Assembly (NCBI RefSeq): GCF_003335505.1
Contig: NZ_QPEX01000010.1
Span: forward strand, 744,001 to 808,000
Length of the DNA: 64,000 nt
Direction of reading: 5' to 3'
DNA from: Bremerella cremea
Lineage (GTDB): Bacteria > Planctomycetota > Planctomycetia > Pirellulales > Pirellulaceae
Positions 47,636-57,235 of this stretch are shown here, piece by piece (position 1 is the first letter of the stretch; each line of letters opens with the position of its first letter). The position numbers were made by a program, and so were the translations under genes. The notes beneath the pieces were generated by a model. That model had not been told where the DNA came from and did no database searches. It worked only from the letters and a program-made list of their open reading frames with translations.

Positions 47636-50365
47636 TTACCAAACGTACTTCAGCGTGAACGTCGACTCAGAACCGTCCGGCACTTCGACAACCAGGTCAG
47701 AGTGATCGTCACGCAGGGTCGCGTTCGCTCCGGTGACTTGCACCTTCAAACCTTCCCCCAGTTGGTACCATCCATCGCCAAGGGAATGGATATCTGCCCC
47801 AGACAACGCGCGAAACATAAGCGTCCCCTCAGGCGTGTGACCATCGACGGTAATGGTGCGAAGCAGCGAGGGAAACTCGCCTGACTTCTCGGCATGAAAC
47901 GCTTCAGAAACGGTCAAGTCGCCAAAGCGATATCGGAAGGTCGGGTTATTAAGTTCATCTAAGCGATACCCTAAGAATTGATAGCCAGCTTCTTTGCCAG
48001 TAGCCGTTGGCCATTTGTCGGCAGGATTGGCCAGCACGGCCCAAGGGGCACCGCCAGGCAAACGAACCACGTTGTCACCCAGGGGAGGCTGAAAACCTTG
48101 GCCACGCCCATTCCAGTGACGTGAGGCATCGATAAAAGAACCTTGCCAAATCAGGGCCAAGTTCATGTTCGTGGCATCGAACGCCAGGTTCGCCTTCTCG
48201 GGGAAGCCAACTCCGATCGCGCGGCTGCCTGCTCCTTCGATGAAGTTGCGGTAAATGACAGCTTTGCGCCAGGCAACCAGCTCAATCGCTTGCTGCCCCA
48301 CGCCAAACGGTTTGGCAGCTTCCTCGCCATCTTGCAGATAACGCCAAATCGCTTCAACTTGCTGGTCAGCGTCGCCACTCAAAATGTTTCGCATCACCGA
48401 CTTTCCATTAGGCCAGGCGGTTGGCATGCGTGTTCCTTTGCGGAATCGAGGGGGATCTATGACGTAAGCCAGAAACCAATCGTGATTCAACCGCTTGGTC
48501 ATCAAGGTCATATCGATTCCTTGAACGCCAGAGGCCTTCTCACCGGCAAACGTATGGCACTTGATACAGCCAAATACTTTGTCGCCCACCATGTGACGAC
48601 CCGTCGCTTTGATTCGTCCTTCCGTTTCCGGAATATCGATCGGGGGATGTTCAGGCAACGCATCGAGGCTTGCCAACAAAGGTGCCAGATCACCGACGTT
48701 CTGCCCCCCGAAGTTGGGCATCACCGTCTGCATGTAAGGCCGATCCTTCGCCCCTTCGCGGAGAACCTTCTTCATCCAAGTAGGAGACAGCTTGCCTCCT
48801 ACGCCGGTAAGCGTGGGGGGAATTCGACCTTCGTCCCCCATTTCTTCCTGAGTGGTATGAAAGAAGGCGTTAAGCTCTGGGCTCACGCCACCGATTTCAT
48901 CCCGCTGGTGACAGGCGTAACAATTAAACGTCGTCAGATAATGCTGGACCTGTTGTTCCGGCTGCCAAGGCTGGACGTCGGGCTGCTTGCGGTGAGTTAT
49001 TGCCGCCGCCAAACTCTTTCGCTGCCCCTCAGTTAATTGAAAATCAGGCGCCCGGCCAGGCTTCGATGCCAGGCAACCTTTCGCCAGATCAAGCTCCGCC
49101 AAGCTTGGCCCCTGCAGCACTCCCGGATCGGCCTTTAGATCGTTCATGGTGTGACAGTTGGCACAGCCTAGCGAAACGAACTGGAGCCGCCCCTGCTCGA
49201 CACGCTGTGGATCGAGGCGAAAGGAATCGTCCGCCTCCTGATTCGCTTTGTCTTTGCTCAGAAACACATGGTCTGCAACATACGCGTTACGTAGCCCGCC
49301 CGGACCGTCGAAGGTTACGTCAAACGCTTCTTGCCCAGCCCCTTCAAAGTATTCAACACGCAGTTCGTGCATACCCGGTCGAAGACGAATCTTGCCGGAA
49401 CGTCGCTGTTTAGGGTGAATGCCATTGTTGATCACGACCTGCTTGCCATCGATTTCCAATCGGCTACCGTCATCGGAATCGAGATGAAAGGTGTACTCGC
49501 CTGCTTGCCCAATGTTCAGAAACCCTTCGAAAACCAAGCCAAAATTATCTTTGCGTTTCGCCAACCCCAGGTCGAACGACATCGTTTCGCCGGTCTCCTT
49601 CGGCGTTAGCTTGGAGAAATCAGGCAGCTCGCTCAGGTTCGCCTCTTCATAGTAGGAATAATGTAGATTCGCCGGCACTTCGACATCGAGATCTTGTAGC
49701 AAGTACTGCGCAATCTTGCCGGCATCGGCATCGCTTAACCGCAACGACGGCATGCGGCCTGACGCGCGAACTTTCAAGGGATCTTGCAGGAAGGCGGCCA
49801 ACGCAGGAACCGAGTACTTTGCTTCCAGCTTGCCCAACGGCTTCAAGTGGGCGGCTTTGACTTCGCCCCCTTCCCGTGGTCCGTGACAAGCGACGCAGCC
49901 CACTTGGTGATAAAGCTGCTGCCCTTCCCGTACTTCGCGACTACGCCGTCGCCCTTCTTGCAATCTTCCCGTGGAGGCCAAGAAGTGCGTAAGGTTCTCG
50001 ATCGCGTCCTCGCGCTGCTCGACCGGCAAGCCACCGAGAACATCTGGCATCGTGGCCCCTGGCTTTCGTTGATGCGGATTTTGCAAGTACTCGCGTAAAT
50101 ACTCAGGGCGAACCCGACTCCCGACCATCGAGAGGATCGGCGCCGACTTAGGAGGCAGATTTCCCAAATTGGCATTGGCTTCAGCATGACATGCCACGCA
50201 GTTCAACTCGCTGAGCAGCAACTCACCCCCAGCGGCATCGCTCGCCTGAGCATGGAACTGCTCGTAACCAGGAATTACCGGCCCCGTTTGAGCGAAGAGC
50301 GACGTAGCCCCCAGAACGACAAAAGTCCATGCCGCCAAAATAGAATAACGCTGCAAGCTGATCAT
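47636..50365 (-). CDS. five-haem cytochrome c with PA14 domain
   Basis: 909 residues, exported. Five CxxCH haem motifs: 56-60 (CVACH), 157-161 (CVACH), 401-405 (CANCH), 482-486 (CYACH) and 600-604 (CIKCH). Between them, about residues 268-370, lies a PA14-like beta domain (YTFHLDSDDGSRLEIDGKQV, LRVEYFEGAGQEAF), known to bind carbohydrate. The last 250 residues form a Trp-rich domain. The start at 50365 (MISLQ) replaces a TTG at 50377. It probably transfers electrons at the cell envelope during glycan breakdown. It is followed by a beta-propeller gene. Confidence 0.88.
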   Translation of the reverse strand: MISLQRYSILAAWTFVVLGATSLFAQTGPVIPGYEQFHAQASDAAGGELLLSELNCVACHAEANANLGNLPPKSAPILSMVGSRVRPEYLREYLQNPHQRKPGATMPDVLGGLPVEQREDAIENLTHFLASTGRLQEGRRRSREVREGQQLYHQVGCVACHGPREGGEVKAAHLKPLGKLEAKYSVPALAAFLQDPLKVRASGRMPSLRLSDADAGKIAQYLLQDLDVEVPANLHYSYYEEANLSELPDFSKLTPKETGETMSFDLGLAKRKDNFGLVFEGFLNIGQAGEYTFHLDSDDGSRLEIDGKQVVINNGIHPKQRRSGKIRLRPGMHELRVEYFEGAGQEAFDVTFDGPGGLRNAYVADHVFLSKDKANQEADDSFRLDPQRVEQGRLQFVSLGCANCHTMNDLKADPGVLQGPSLAELDLAKGCLASKPGRAPDFQLTEGQRKSLAAAITHRKQPDVQPWQPEQQVQHYLTTFNCYACHQRDEIGGVSPELNAFFHTTQEEMGDEGRIPPTLTGVGGKLSPTWMKKVLREGAKDRPYMQTVMPNFGGQNVGDLAPLLASLDALPEHPPIDIPETEGRIKATGRHMVGDKVFGCIKCHTFAGEKASGVQGIDMTLMTKRLNHDWFLAYVIDPPRFRKGTRMPTAWPNGKSVMRNILSGDADQQVEAIWRYLQDGEEAAKPFGVGQQAIELVAWRKAVIYRNFIEGAGSRAIGVGFPEKANLAFDATNMNLALIWQGSFIDASRHWNGRGQGFQPPLGDNVVRLPGGAPWAVLANPADKWPTATGKEAGYQFLGYRLDELNNPTFRYRFGDLTVSEAFHAEKSGEFPSLLRTITVDGHTPEGTLMFRALSGADIHSLGDGWYQLGEGLKVQVTGANATLRDDHSDLVVEVPDGSESTFTLKYVW

Positions 50366-50597
50366 GCGTGGTGCCAATTTGTGGAATAGCAGAAACGAGG
50401 AAGGCGTTGCGAGACAAGGTGAGAAGAGGAAGGTGGCAAAATTCGCAGACCCAGCAAGGTAGGCGCAGCCCCAATTTCATTTTTTGCCAAGGCGGGACAT
50501 AAGCTGATTTTGCGCCAAGACAAAAGCAGGATCAATAACTCCCCACCAGAGAAATATCCCAAACACCCCAATTTTCTGAACTAGACCAAGTCACGAT

Positions 50598-52856
50598 TTA
50601 GAAAGAAGTATCGCGACTGGCGTTCTCGGCCAACTGTTCGAGCAGGCCTAGCAGCCGGTCGAGTTTATCGGAAATAGTGGGATCATCGAGGTCGATATTG
50701 TCCTCATCGAACTCACGCAAGATCGGAATCGCGTCATTAAATCCAAAATTGGCGGCCATGCCCAACAATCGATGCGCGGCAAACGTGAAACGCCGAGGGT
50801 CTCTTTCAGAAAAAGCATTTTGCAACTCTTCGTATTGCGGCAGATAAGCATCACAATACATCGCCAGCAACTTACTACGTAAGGAAGCCGGATACGAGGC
50901 CAACGGATCGCTCTCGTCCTCCGCTGCCGGTGAACTTCCTTGCCGCGCGTATTTCTTACCCGAAGAATCAGTCGTCCAATCCGGGAGCAGTCGCAAGACC
51001 GAACGCAACCCTTCCAGGCTCACCGGCTTGGTCAGAAACCCATCCATTCCGGCGTCTTCGGTCTTTCGTCGAATCTCGTCGGTGGCATGTGCCGTGAGCG
51101 CAATAACAATGGGACGCACTTGGTTGGAACTAAGGCACTTGCTGACAAGGTCGTAGAAGAACTTAAATCCGTCTCCATCTGGTAGTTCTAAGTCCAACAA
51201 GATCATGTCAGGCCAACTGATATCGATTTGGCTGAGCCCGTCTTTAATGGAAACCGCAAAGCGATACGGCACGGCGAGTTCGTCTAGCATCGCTTCGATC
51301 ACCATGCGATTGGCTTCGACATCCTCAACAACCAACAAACTGGCTGACTTAAGGCCAGGCATCACCTCGGCTGGTGCCGTCTTATTGGGGCGCCATTCGT
51401 CGAGGTGATCGGTATGCTCCAACGAGCGCACAAAAGGAATGTCAACAATAAATGCGGTTCCCTCGCCCAGCTTACTCACCACGCGAATCCGCCCGTTCAT
51501 CGCTTCCACAAGCCGCTGAGCTATACTCAGCCCCAACCCTGCTCCGCCATGTTTGTCCCGGTCTCGCTCGGCTTGCTTAAAGGGCTCGAAGATCGTTTTC
51601 TGATCCTCCGCAGAGATTCCAGGCCCGGTGTCGCTGACACAAAAGTTCACTATCACCTCGTGCGAAGTTTGCCGCTGCACTTCCGCCTCAACCGAGACGC
51701 TCCCTTGCTGGGTAAACTTCAACGCATTCTGTATCAGGTTGACCAACACCTGGCGTAAGCGGTTTTCGTCGCCGAGCACCCATATATCTAATTTGGTGTC
51801 GACTTCTAATCGTAGTTCTAAGCCTCGGTCGATGGCCTGATGCGTGAACATCTCTGCCACTTTTTGGGTAATCTCTTTGGGGTTCAAAGGCTCTTGTCGC
51901 AGCTTCAGCGAGCTATCGACTTCTAACTTAGACATATCCAGCAAGTCAGAGAGCAATCCCATGAGCGATTGAGCCGAATCATGAATCGTCGTCAACAATT
52001 TTTTCTGGTTGTTGAACAGTTGCCCGCGCAAAAGCACCTCGGACAACCCCAAGATGGCATTCATGGGAGTTCGCAATTCGTGACTCATCTTGGCGAGAAA
52101 ACGAGACTTTTCGGCATTCGCGGTTTCCGCAGTTTCCTTTGCCATCTCTAAGTCCAACGCATTCTCGCGTAAGTTTTCGACCATCCGGCGAATTTCTCGG
52201 ACCGCAGGCCGAAAGACAAACAATCCTTCCAGCAGAAGAACGGTTAATGTCACCAGGAGCAGAGCGTGCTCAACCCGCCGCAAGCTCGTGACTCGGCTCT
52301 CGGCTTCTTGGTCGTAGAGGTAGACGATTTGATCCATCCCGGCCAGAAAATTAGCCTCATGGGCTAAGATAGTCTTCAACGCAGGGGACCGTTCGCCCGT
52401 CGGCTCGCTTGGCTCTTCGTCCGGATTCAGAATCTCCTCGGCAGCGTCACGAATGGCAACGAACTCGATTTCGAGCGATTGATAGAGGTCTCTTACGTAC
52501 ACACTATTGTTGCCGGGCAAGCCTAATTCTTCGCTGCCTTCTTGCAGCCCCCGATGGCAAGTTTCCCACAGCGTGAGCGCCGCCCGTAATTCGGCACGCT
52601 CCTTTCCCTGCAGAAATGGATCTTCGGTGGTATGCAATTGCAGGGCCAACTTGGTAATCTTCTGGCTGAGCATCCGTTGTCGCCCAGCGATGTTGATTAC
52701 GGTTGAGTCACTTAACTGTCGTTCCAGGCTTCGCTGAACCAAGACTTGACCCACGATGGTCAGCAATGCGACGGCGCTCAGAGCAAGAACGTAAAGAACG
52801 GTCAAGCGATTGGAAGACGATTGAGCAGTGGGAATCGGTTCCCCCTGGGCGGCCAT
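50598..52856 (-). CDS. hybrid histidine kinase with PilJ-like sensor
   Basis: 752 residues. Membrane helices near 18-40 and 197-217 flank a periplasmic four-helix sensor of the PilJ/NarX type (DSTVINIAGRQRMLSQKITK). A HAMP-like linker follows, then HisKA with His259 (MSHELRTPMNA), the ATPase (GDENRLRQVLVNLIQNALKF, HGGAGLGLSIAQRLVEAM), a receiver with Asp555, and a Hpt domain with His695 (FAAHRLLGMAANFG). So it can run an internal phosphorelay. It starts 3 bases after the stop of the upstream response regulator. Confidence 0.92.
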   Translation of the reverse strand: MAAQGEPIPTAQSSSNRLTVLYVLALSAVALLTIVGQVLVQRSLERQLSDSTVINIAGRQRMLSQKITKLALQLHTTEDPFLQGKERAELRAALTLWETCHRGLQEGSEELGLPGNNSVYVRDLYQSLEIEFVAIRDAAEEILNPDEEPSEPTGERSPALKTILAHEANFLAGMDQIVYLYDQEAESRVTSLRRVEHALLLVTLTVLLLEGLFVFRPAVREIRRMVENLRENALDLEMAKETAETANAEKSRFLAKMSHELRTPMNAILGLSEVLLRGQLFNNQKKLLTTIHDSAQSLMGLLSDLLDMSKLEVDSSLKLRQEPLNPKEITQKVAEMFTHQAIDRGLELRLEVDTKLDIWVLGDENRLRQVLVNLIQNALKFTQQGSVSVEAEVQRQTSHEVIVNFCVSDTGPGISAEDQKTIFEPFKQAERDRDKHGGAGLGLSIAQRLVEAMNGRIRVVSKLGEGTAFIVDIPFVRSLEHTDHLDEWRPNKTAPAEVMPGLKSASLLVVEDVEANRMVIEAMLDELAVPYRFAVSIKDGLSQIDISWPDMILLDLELPDGDGFKFFYDLVSKCLSSNQVRPIVIALTAHATDEIRRKTEDAGMDGFLTKPVSLEGLRSVLRLLPDWTTDSSGKKYARQGSSPAAEDESDPLASYPASLRSKLLAMYCDAYLPQYEELQNAFSERDPRRFTFAAHRLLGMAANFGFNDAIPILREFDEDNIDLDDPTISDKLDRLLGLLEQLAENASRDTSF

Positions 52857-52859
52857 GGC

Positions 52860-54347
52860 TTAAACCGTGCTTACGAACTCTTCGATCGCCAGCCCGAGAT
52901 AATGAATCTTCTTACGAAGGCTGGTCCGTGTTATCCCAAGCATACGGGCGGCCTTGGCCTGATTACCAGATGTCTTTCTTAGAATTATGGTCAATACGTG
53001 GCGTTCCATCTCCATGACCGAGTCGGAATAAAGATCGCACGAGCCCGCTTCGATCTTCTCGTGAATGAAGTCTTCCCAATCACATGCATGGTCTGAAAGC
53101 ATTTTCGACTCGTTTCCTGCACGATTGCGGGGCATGTCGCGCAGGGCATTTCGTAAGTAATCCCCCGCGATTACGGTTCCACGCGATTCGATCAGGGCGC
53201 GCCGCAATACACTACACAGTTCCGAGACATTGCCTGGCCAGGAATAATCGCTCATCAATCGCAGAGCATCCGGCGAAGTTCTCACAGCACCGGCCTGGGC
53301 AATCCGTTCTACGCGGCAAAATTGGCCGACGAAGTGATCAATCAACTTAACCAGATCTTCCCCGCGCTCTCGCAACGGTGGAATCTGAATCATGAACGAA
53401 TTGAGGGAATAGAATAAATCGTGACGAATGATCCCTTCCGCCGTCATTCGCTCGGTATTTCTGCTTGAAGAGAAAATCAGCGTGGTGTTGGCCTGAATAG
53501 GATCGTTTCCGCCGGCACGCACAAAGGTCTTATCTTGGATCAAACGAACGAGTTTGCTTTGCAGCGGTTGAGAAATCGCGGAGATCTCTTCCAACATAAC
53601 TGTGCCACCATGGCACTGCTCGATCTTGCCGATACGACGTTCGGTTGCCCCGGGAAAGGCATTCGGTTCATGCCCGAAAAGCTCGCTTTCAAGCCACTCG
53701 GGACTGAAATCGCTGCAAGAGACCTTAATAAACGGGCGATCTTTACGGCGGCCGTGCTGGTAGATTGCCCGGGCGACAAGCTCCTTGCCGGTACCGATCT
53801 CTCCTTCAATCAAAACCGGGACATCGTGGGCAGCGGCCCGTCCGATGGCTTTGTAAACTTCCTGCATCCGTGGGCATTGACCAATCAAATGGTCTGCCCC
53901 ATCAATCATCGGATCGAGTTGCGATGGCAGTTGCACCGGCATGAGCATCAATCTCCGGCTTTCCATCGCTTGCTGGGTTTTCTCTTGGATTTTTTCCAAC
54001 TGCAACGGCTTCGAGAGGAAATCGAACGCCCCTTGCTTCATCGCCTGGATCGCCAACTCGCTTGAGTTACGAGAGGTAACGAAAAGAACTGGCAAACGGG
54101 CATCAATCCGGTTCACCCGCCCGAGAATTTGCAGCCCTTCGCCATCCGGCAAGAGATGATCCAAAATGAGGACATCAGGACGAAACTGGACAAGCTGCTG
54201 CAGTCCGTTCGTGCCGGTGTTAGCATGCTGGATGCGCACCTCTTCTCGACTGAGGGCAGTACTGACCACGGTCGCCACACTGGGATCATCGTCGATCACC
54301 AGAACGCGTCGTTCCCGCTTCGATCCGAGATAGTTTTGAGTTGTCAA
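52860..54347 (-). CDS. NtrC-like response regulator with altered AAA+ motifs
   Basis: 495 residues. Receiver (Asp63), AAA+ central domain and Fis-type HTH (NQAKAARMLGITRTSLRKKI). Walker A GEIGTGKE (182-189) is near normal. The GAFTGA loop that contacts sigma-54 reads NAFPGA (229-234), Walker B ends MLEEI instead of LDEI, and the usual RxDLYYRLN reads RHDLFYSLN. Sigma-54 activation may therefore be lost or altered; it might act as an ordinary DNA-binding regulator. It is the first gene of an operon with the hybrid kinase. Confidence 0.9.
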   Translation of the reverse strand: MTTQNYLGSKRERRVLVIDDDPSVATVVSTALSREEVRIQHANTGTNGLQQLVQFRPDVLILDHLLPDGEGLQILGRVNRIDARLPVLFVTSRNSSELAIQAMKQGAFDFLSKPLQLEKIQEKTQQAMESRRLMLMPVQLPSQLDPMIDGADHLIGQCPRMQEVYKAIGRAAAHDVPVLIEGEIGTGKELVARAIYQHGRRKDRPFIKVSCSDFSPEWLESELFGHEPNAFPGATERRIGKIEQCHGGTVMLEEISAISQPLQSKLVRLIQDKTFVRAGGNDPIQANTTLIFSSSRNTERMTAEGIIRHDLFYSLNSFMIQIPPLRERGEDLVKLIDHFVGQFCRVERIAQAGAVRTSPDALRLMSDYSWPGNVSELCSVLRRALIESRGTVIAGDYLRNALRDMPRNRAGNESKMLSDHACDWEDFIHEKIEAGSCDLYSDSVMEMERHVLTIILRKTSGNQAKAARMLGITRTSLRKKIHYLGLAIEEFVSTV

Positions 54348-54914
54348 TTTGTCTTAGTGCTTTGATCTAAAGAGTTTTTACCGCACAACTCCATCCGAAG
54401 TAAGCACTGCATGCAACTCATGTACCATCTCCCCTACGGGTTACCCGATAGGCGATGTATCCTTTTACACATAAAGCATTTACAACAGAACAAACCAATT
54501 GACAATTATGAGGAAAAACACCTTGCGCATTTTCCCAGGCCGAGGCTGCAACCTTTTTAAGCAGTGAAAAAAGGGAGCGTCATTCCGGCCATCCTTGGGA
54601 AGGTGATTGCCACGACGACCTAACCCCCCTTTAAAAGCGCCAGGGGAACTGGGTGTCGGAGAAGTCGGCGTCATGGTCGCTGCCGGTCGGATTCAGCGCA
54701 TGCTGATCTTGGAAATAGCCCCGGGGACGTTAGCAGTCTGGCAGGCGTGAACCACGCAATAGTAATCGCCATAAGCCTTGCGACTGACAAGATAGGCCCT
54801 TCAGCCATGGTTGATACCCGCGATGTCGGCCGCGCCGCCGTGGGAATTAGGGCCTGCCCTGAGGGAATCGCGCTATGCTTTGTTATCGCGTCTTAATTTG
54901 CGGGAGAGAAATGC
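54348..54914. other. divergent intergenic region, no gene seen
   Basis: 567 bp between the NtrC-like regulator gene and a membrane protein gene. Both promoters must lie here. Short frames on either strand lack support, no clear sigma-54 -24/-12 element was recognised, and no RNA hairpin stands out. Confidence 0.45.
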
Positions 54915-55412
54915 ATGTCGACAGCTGTTAAGCGGGAACGACGCCGTCAATTTTGGGTCGATCCTCAACTGCAAGGAAGCTTAGCCTTACGAATCGTGCT
55001 GTACTATCTGCTTTGTTGGCTGACCTTTGGCCTCGCCCTGATGACCATCGCAGCGCTGAGTGATATTCATGCTCCCGTAACAGCCGTCGCCAGTATTATG
55101 ACCCATTACTACTTACCGGCGGTGTTGGCTAGTTTGGTGGTGCTGCCGCTGATTGTGTGGGACAGTATCCGCTACAGCAATCGCTTGGCAGGCTCGGTGG
55201 CCCGGTTTCGTCAGGCGATGGAGCGTTTAGCCGATGGGGAAACGGCTAGTCCGCTGGTGGTGCGCAAAGGAGACTCGTGGAAGAGCCTGGCCGATCAGTT
55301 CAATCGCATAGCAATGCGAATAGAAGAACTTGAGAACGCCAACCAATCTGCGACACAACAAACAACCTCTTCCGCTCAGGCGGAAGAGGTTCTTGAGGCA
55401 ACCAAAGTTTAG
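54915..55412 (+). CDS. two-helix membrane protein with HAMP-like domain
   Basis: 165 residues. Basic N-terminus (KRERRRQFWVDPQ), two membrane helices (about 27-50 and 65-87) and a cytoplasmic helical part of HAMP type (RLAGSVARFRQAMERLADGE), ending in a Gln/Ser/Thr-rich stretch. HAMP domains pass signals but need an output domain, which is absent here; the kinase operon is divergent. GAGAGAAATGC lies at the start. The stop is 7 bases from the stop of the disordered protein gene on the other strand. Confidence 0.7.
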   Translation: MSTAVKRERRRQFWVDPQLQGSLALRIVLYYLLCWLTFGLALMTIAALSDIHAPVTAVASIMTHYYLPAVLASLVVLPLIVWDSIRYSNRLAGSVARFRQAMERLADGETASPLVVRKGDSWKSLADQFNRIAMRIEELENANQSATQQTTSSAQAEEVLEATKV

Positions 55413-55419
55413 CGGGCTG

Positions 55420-56913
55420 CTAACTATCCTTGCGGCGATCTCGCCCGCCGCTGCTGCTACGGCGACGCCGACCACCGCCACCGCTGCCCCCTCGACCACC
55501 CCGTTCATAGGAACGCGATGGTGGAGCATTCTCGTGTCGCTCGATGTTGGCTTCCACCATTGCGGAAACGGCATCCATCCAAGATGGAATCTTGCGATGC
55601 TTCTCTTTTTCTTTCGAGCGATCGGAATCGTCAGCGGTCTCTTTCCGGCGACCACGTCGCGAACGGCCACGGGCTCGACCGCGTGTCACTTCTTCTTCGT
55701 CGTCGTCGGCATCCAGGTCATCGAAGACATCGTCTCGATCGTCGTCTTCGTCAGCGAAGTCGTCGTCCATTCGCGAATCGGAACGTTTATCTTCGTCTGC
55801 CTCGGTCGGTGCGGCATCGGCATCCACTGCTTTGCGAGAGCGGCGACGACGGCGACGACGACGGCTGGGACGTTCTTCGTCGTCCTCTTCGGTTCGCTCT
55901 GGTCGGTCGTCACGTCCGGAACGGGACGAGCGAGCCTCTTCTTCTACTTCGGCTTCCGCTTCGAGGTCGTCTTCTTCCACGCTCACGCGGGCCACGACTT
56001 CTTCATCGCTGCTACGTGAACGGCGACCACGTCGGCGACCACGCGAACGACCTTTACCAGAACGTTCACGGCGCGATGGACGTTCCTCGGTGTCTTGCTC
56101 ATCATCGGAATCGGAATCATCTAAGTCATCGGCAGCCTCTACGGCGACTTCCGAATCCTCCATACCTTCTTCGATGAAGATACCATCAAACCCTTTGAAG
56201 TCTTCATCGCTGGTAGCGATCGGCTTTTCTGGGCGGCCGATTAGCTCGGAGGCGCGGGTTTCTTCCGGCGACCGCTCTAACGGTTTGCGGAATGCTTCCA
56301 AGTGAGGGCTAATCTCTTTCGTTTCTTCCTTGGGCTCGACCACAGGAGCCGCTGCCTCTAACGCCACCGGCTCTTCGGCTACCGTTTCTGGGGCTTCAGC
56401 TTCAGCTTCCGCTTCTTCGTCTTCTTCCTCCTCTTCTTCTGCAGAAGAGAGGCCGAGTATCGAGGAGATAGAAGCCCAGTGACTTCGCTTCTTAGGCTTC
56501 TTTTTCTTTGGCTTCGGAGCGGACTCTTCGACGACCGGAGCTGGGGGCTCTGGCTCGTGATGCGGTGGCTCGACAATTTCTTCCGGATCAACCGGCCCAT
56601 CAGAAACCTGAGCAAGCTCGTCTTCGACTTCGACGGTTGCCTCGATTTTCTCGGCTGCTTCCCGAGCTGCTTCTTCCGCTGCCTTCTTTTCGGCGGCTAA
56701 TTTTTCGGCCTCGGCGGCAGCTTTGTCCGCAGCGGCTTGTTCGGCAGCCAGTTTCTCAGCTTCGGCAGCCGCAGCTTTTGCGGCTTCTTCCTCTTGCCTG
56801 GCGGCTTCGGCAGCTGCTTCGGCGGCTTTTTCTTTTTCGAATTCTTCTTGTGAGATGGCGCCGATTTCGGCGGCCAGCGATCGCCAGTGGCCTGACTTGT
56901 TAGAACTGCTCAT
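55420..56913 (-). CDS. intrinsically disordered Ala/Glu-rich and Arg-rich protein
   Basis: 497 residues, no recognised family. The N-terminus has an HWRSL motif, followed by a long Ala/Glu/Lys helix (about 25-90), then acidic stretches alternating with Arg/Ser clusters (RRRGRRSR, RRRRRRRRSR, RGRARGRSRRGRRKE) and an RGG-like end (RGGRGGSGGGGRRRR). Three tryptophan motifs stand out at Trp10, Trp146 and Trp445. Such sequence composition suits an RNA- or nucleoid-binding scaffold, by analogy with the RNase E tail. No signal peptide. Start ATG at 56913. Confidence 0.7.
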   Translation of the reverse strand: MSSSNKSGHWRSLAAEIGAISQEEFEKEKAAEAAAEAARQEEEAAKAAAAEAEKLAAEQAAADKAAAEAEKLAAEKKAAEEAAREAAEKIEATVEVEDELAQVSDGPVDPEEIVEPPHHEPEPPAPVVEESAPKPKKKKPKKRSHWASISSILGLSSAEEEEEEDEEAEAEAEAPETVAEEPVALEAAAPVVEPKEETKEISPHLEAFRKPLERSPEETRASELIGRPEKPIATSDEDFKGFDGIFIEEGMEDSEVAVEAADDLDDSDSDDEQDTEERPSRRERSGKGRSRGRRRGRRSRSSDEEVVARVSVEEDDLEAEAEVEEEARSSRSGRDDRPERTEEDDEERPSRRRRRRRRSRKAVDADAAPTEADEDKRSDSRMDDDFADEDDDRDDVFDDLDADDDEEEVTRGRARGRSRRGRRKETADDSDRSKEKEKHRKIPSWMDAVSAMVEANIERHENAPPSRSYERGGRGGSGGGGRRRRSSSGGRDRRKDS

Positions 56914-57235
56914 GAATTGCGTTGACTTGTGCTCATTTCTCAGAGCACTGCTTTCCTGCAAAAGGTGTTAATCCCCCGCAGCGGGCAATTGGCGGGCTTT
57001 CCTGAAGCTTCCGCGGCGACCTCACGTTACCTACGACATTTTCTTGGGGTCGCCAACCCGGATGGCGGGGATGCTTGCATTTTCCTGCTCATCATAGCGT
57101 GGCCTGAGAATCTTGGAAAGGTGATTCACTGCTTTAAGTTAGGACGTAACGATTACATCGATTAGAGCAAGAACGGCAACAAGCCAGGCCCCTCGCAAAG
57201 GCCCGGCTTGCTGAATCCCCCTACGGATTACGGTG
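56914..57235. other. 322-bp gap with an imperfect hairpin
   Basis: The gap holds the upstream region of the disordered protein and the 3' end of the Cys-rich barrel gene. At 57180-57210 the imperfect stem CAAGCC-A-GGCC / GGCC-C-GGCTTG lies 26-56 bp after the stop of the minus-strand gene; it could be a terminator but has no clear T-run. No gene seen. Confidence 0.4.

Noticed and set aside
54480..54674. 64-residue minus-strand frame in the 567-bp gap
   Set aside because: No ribosome site or family features.
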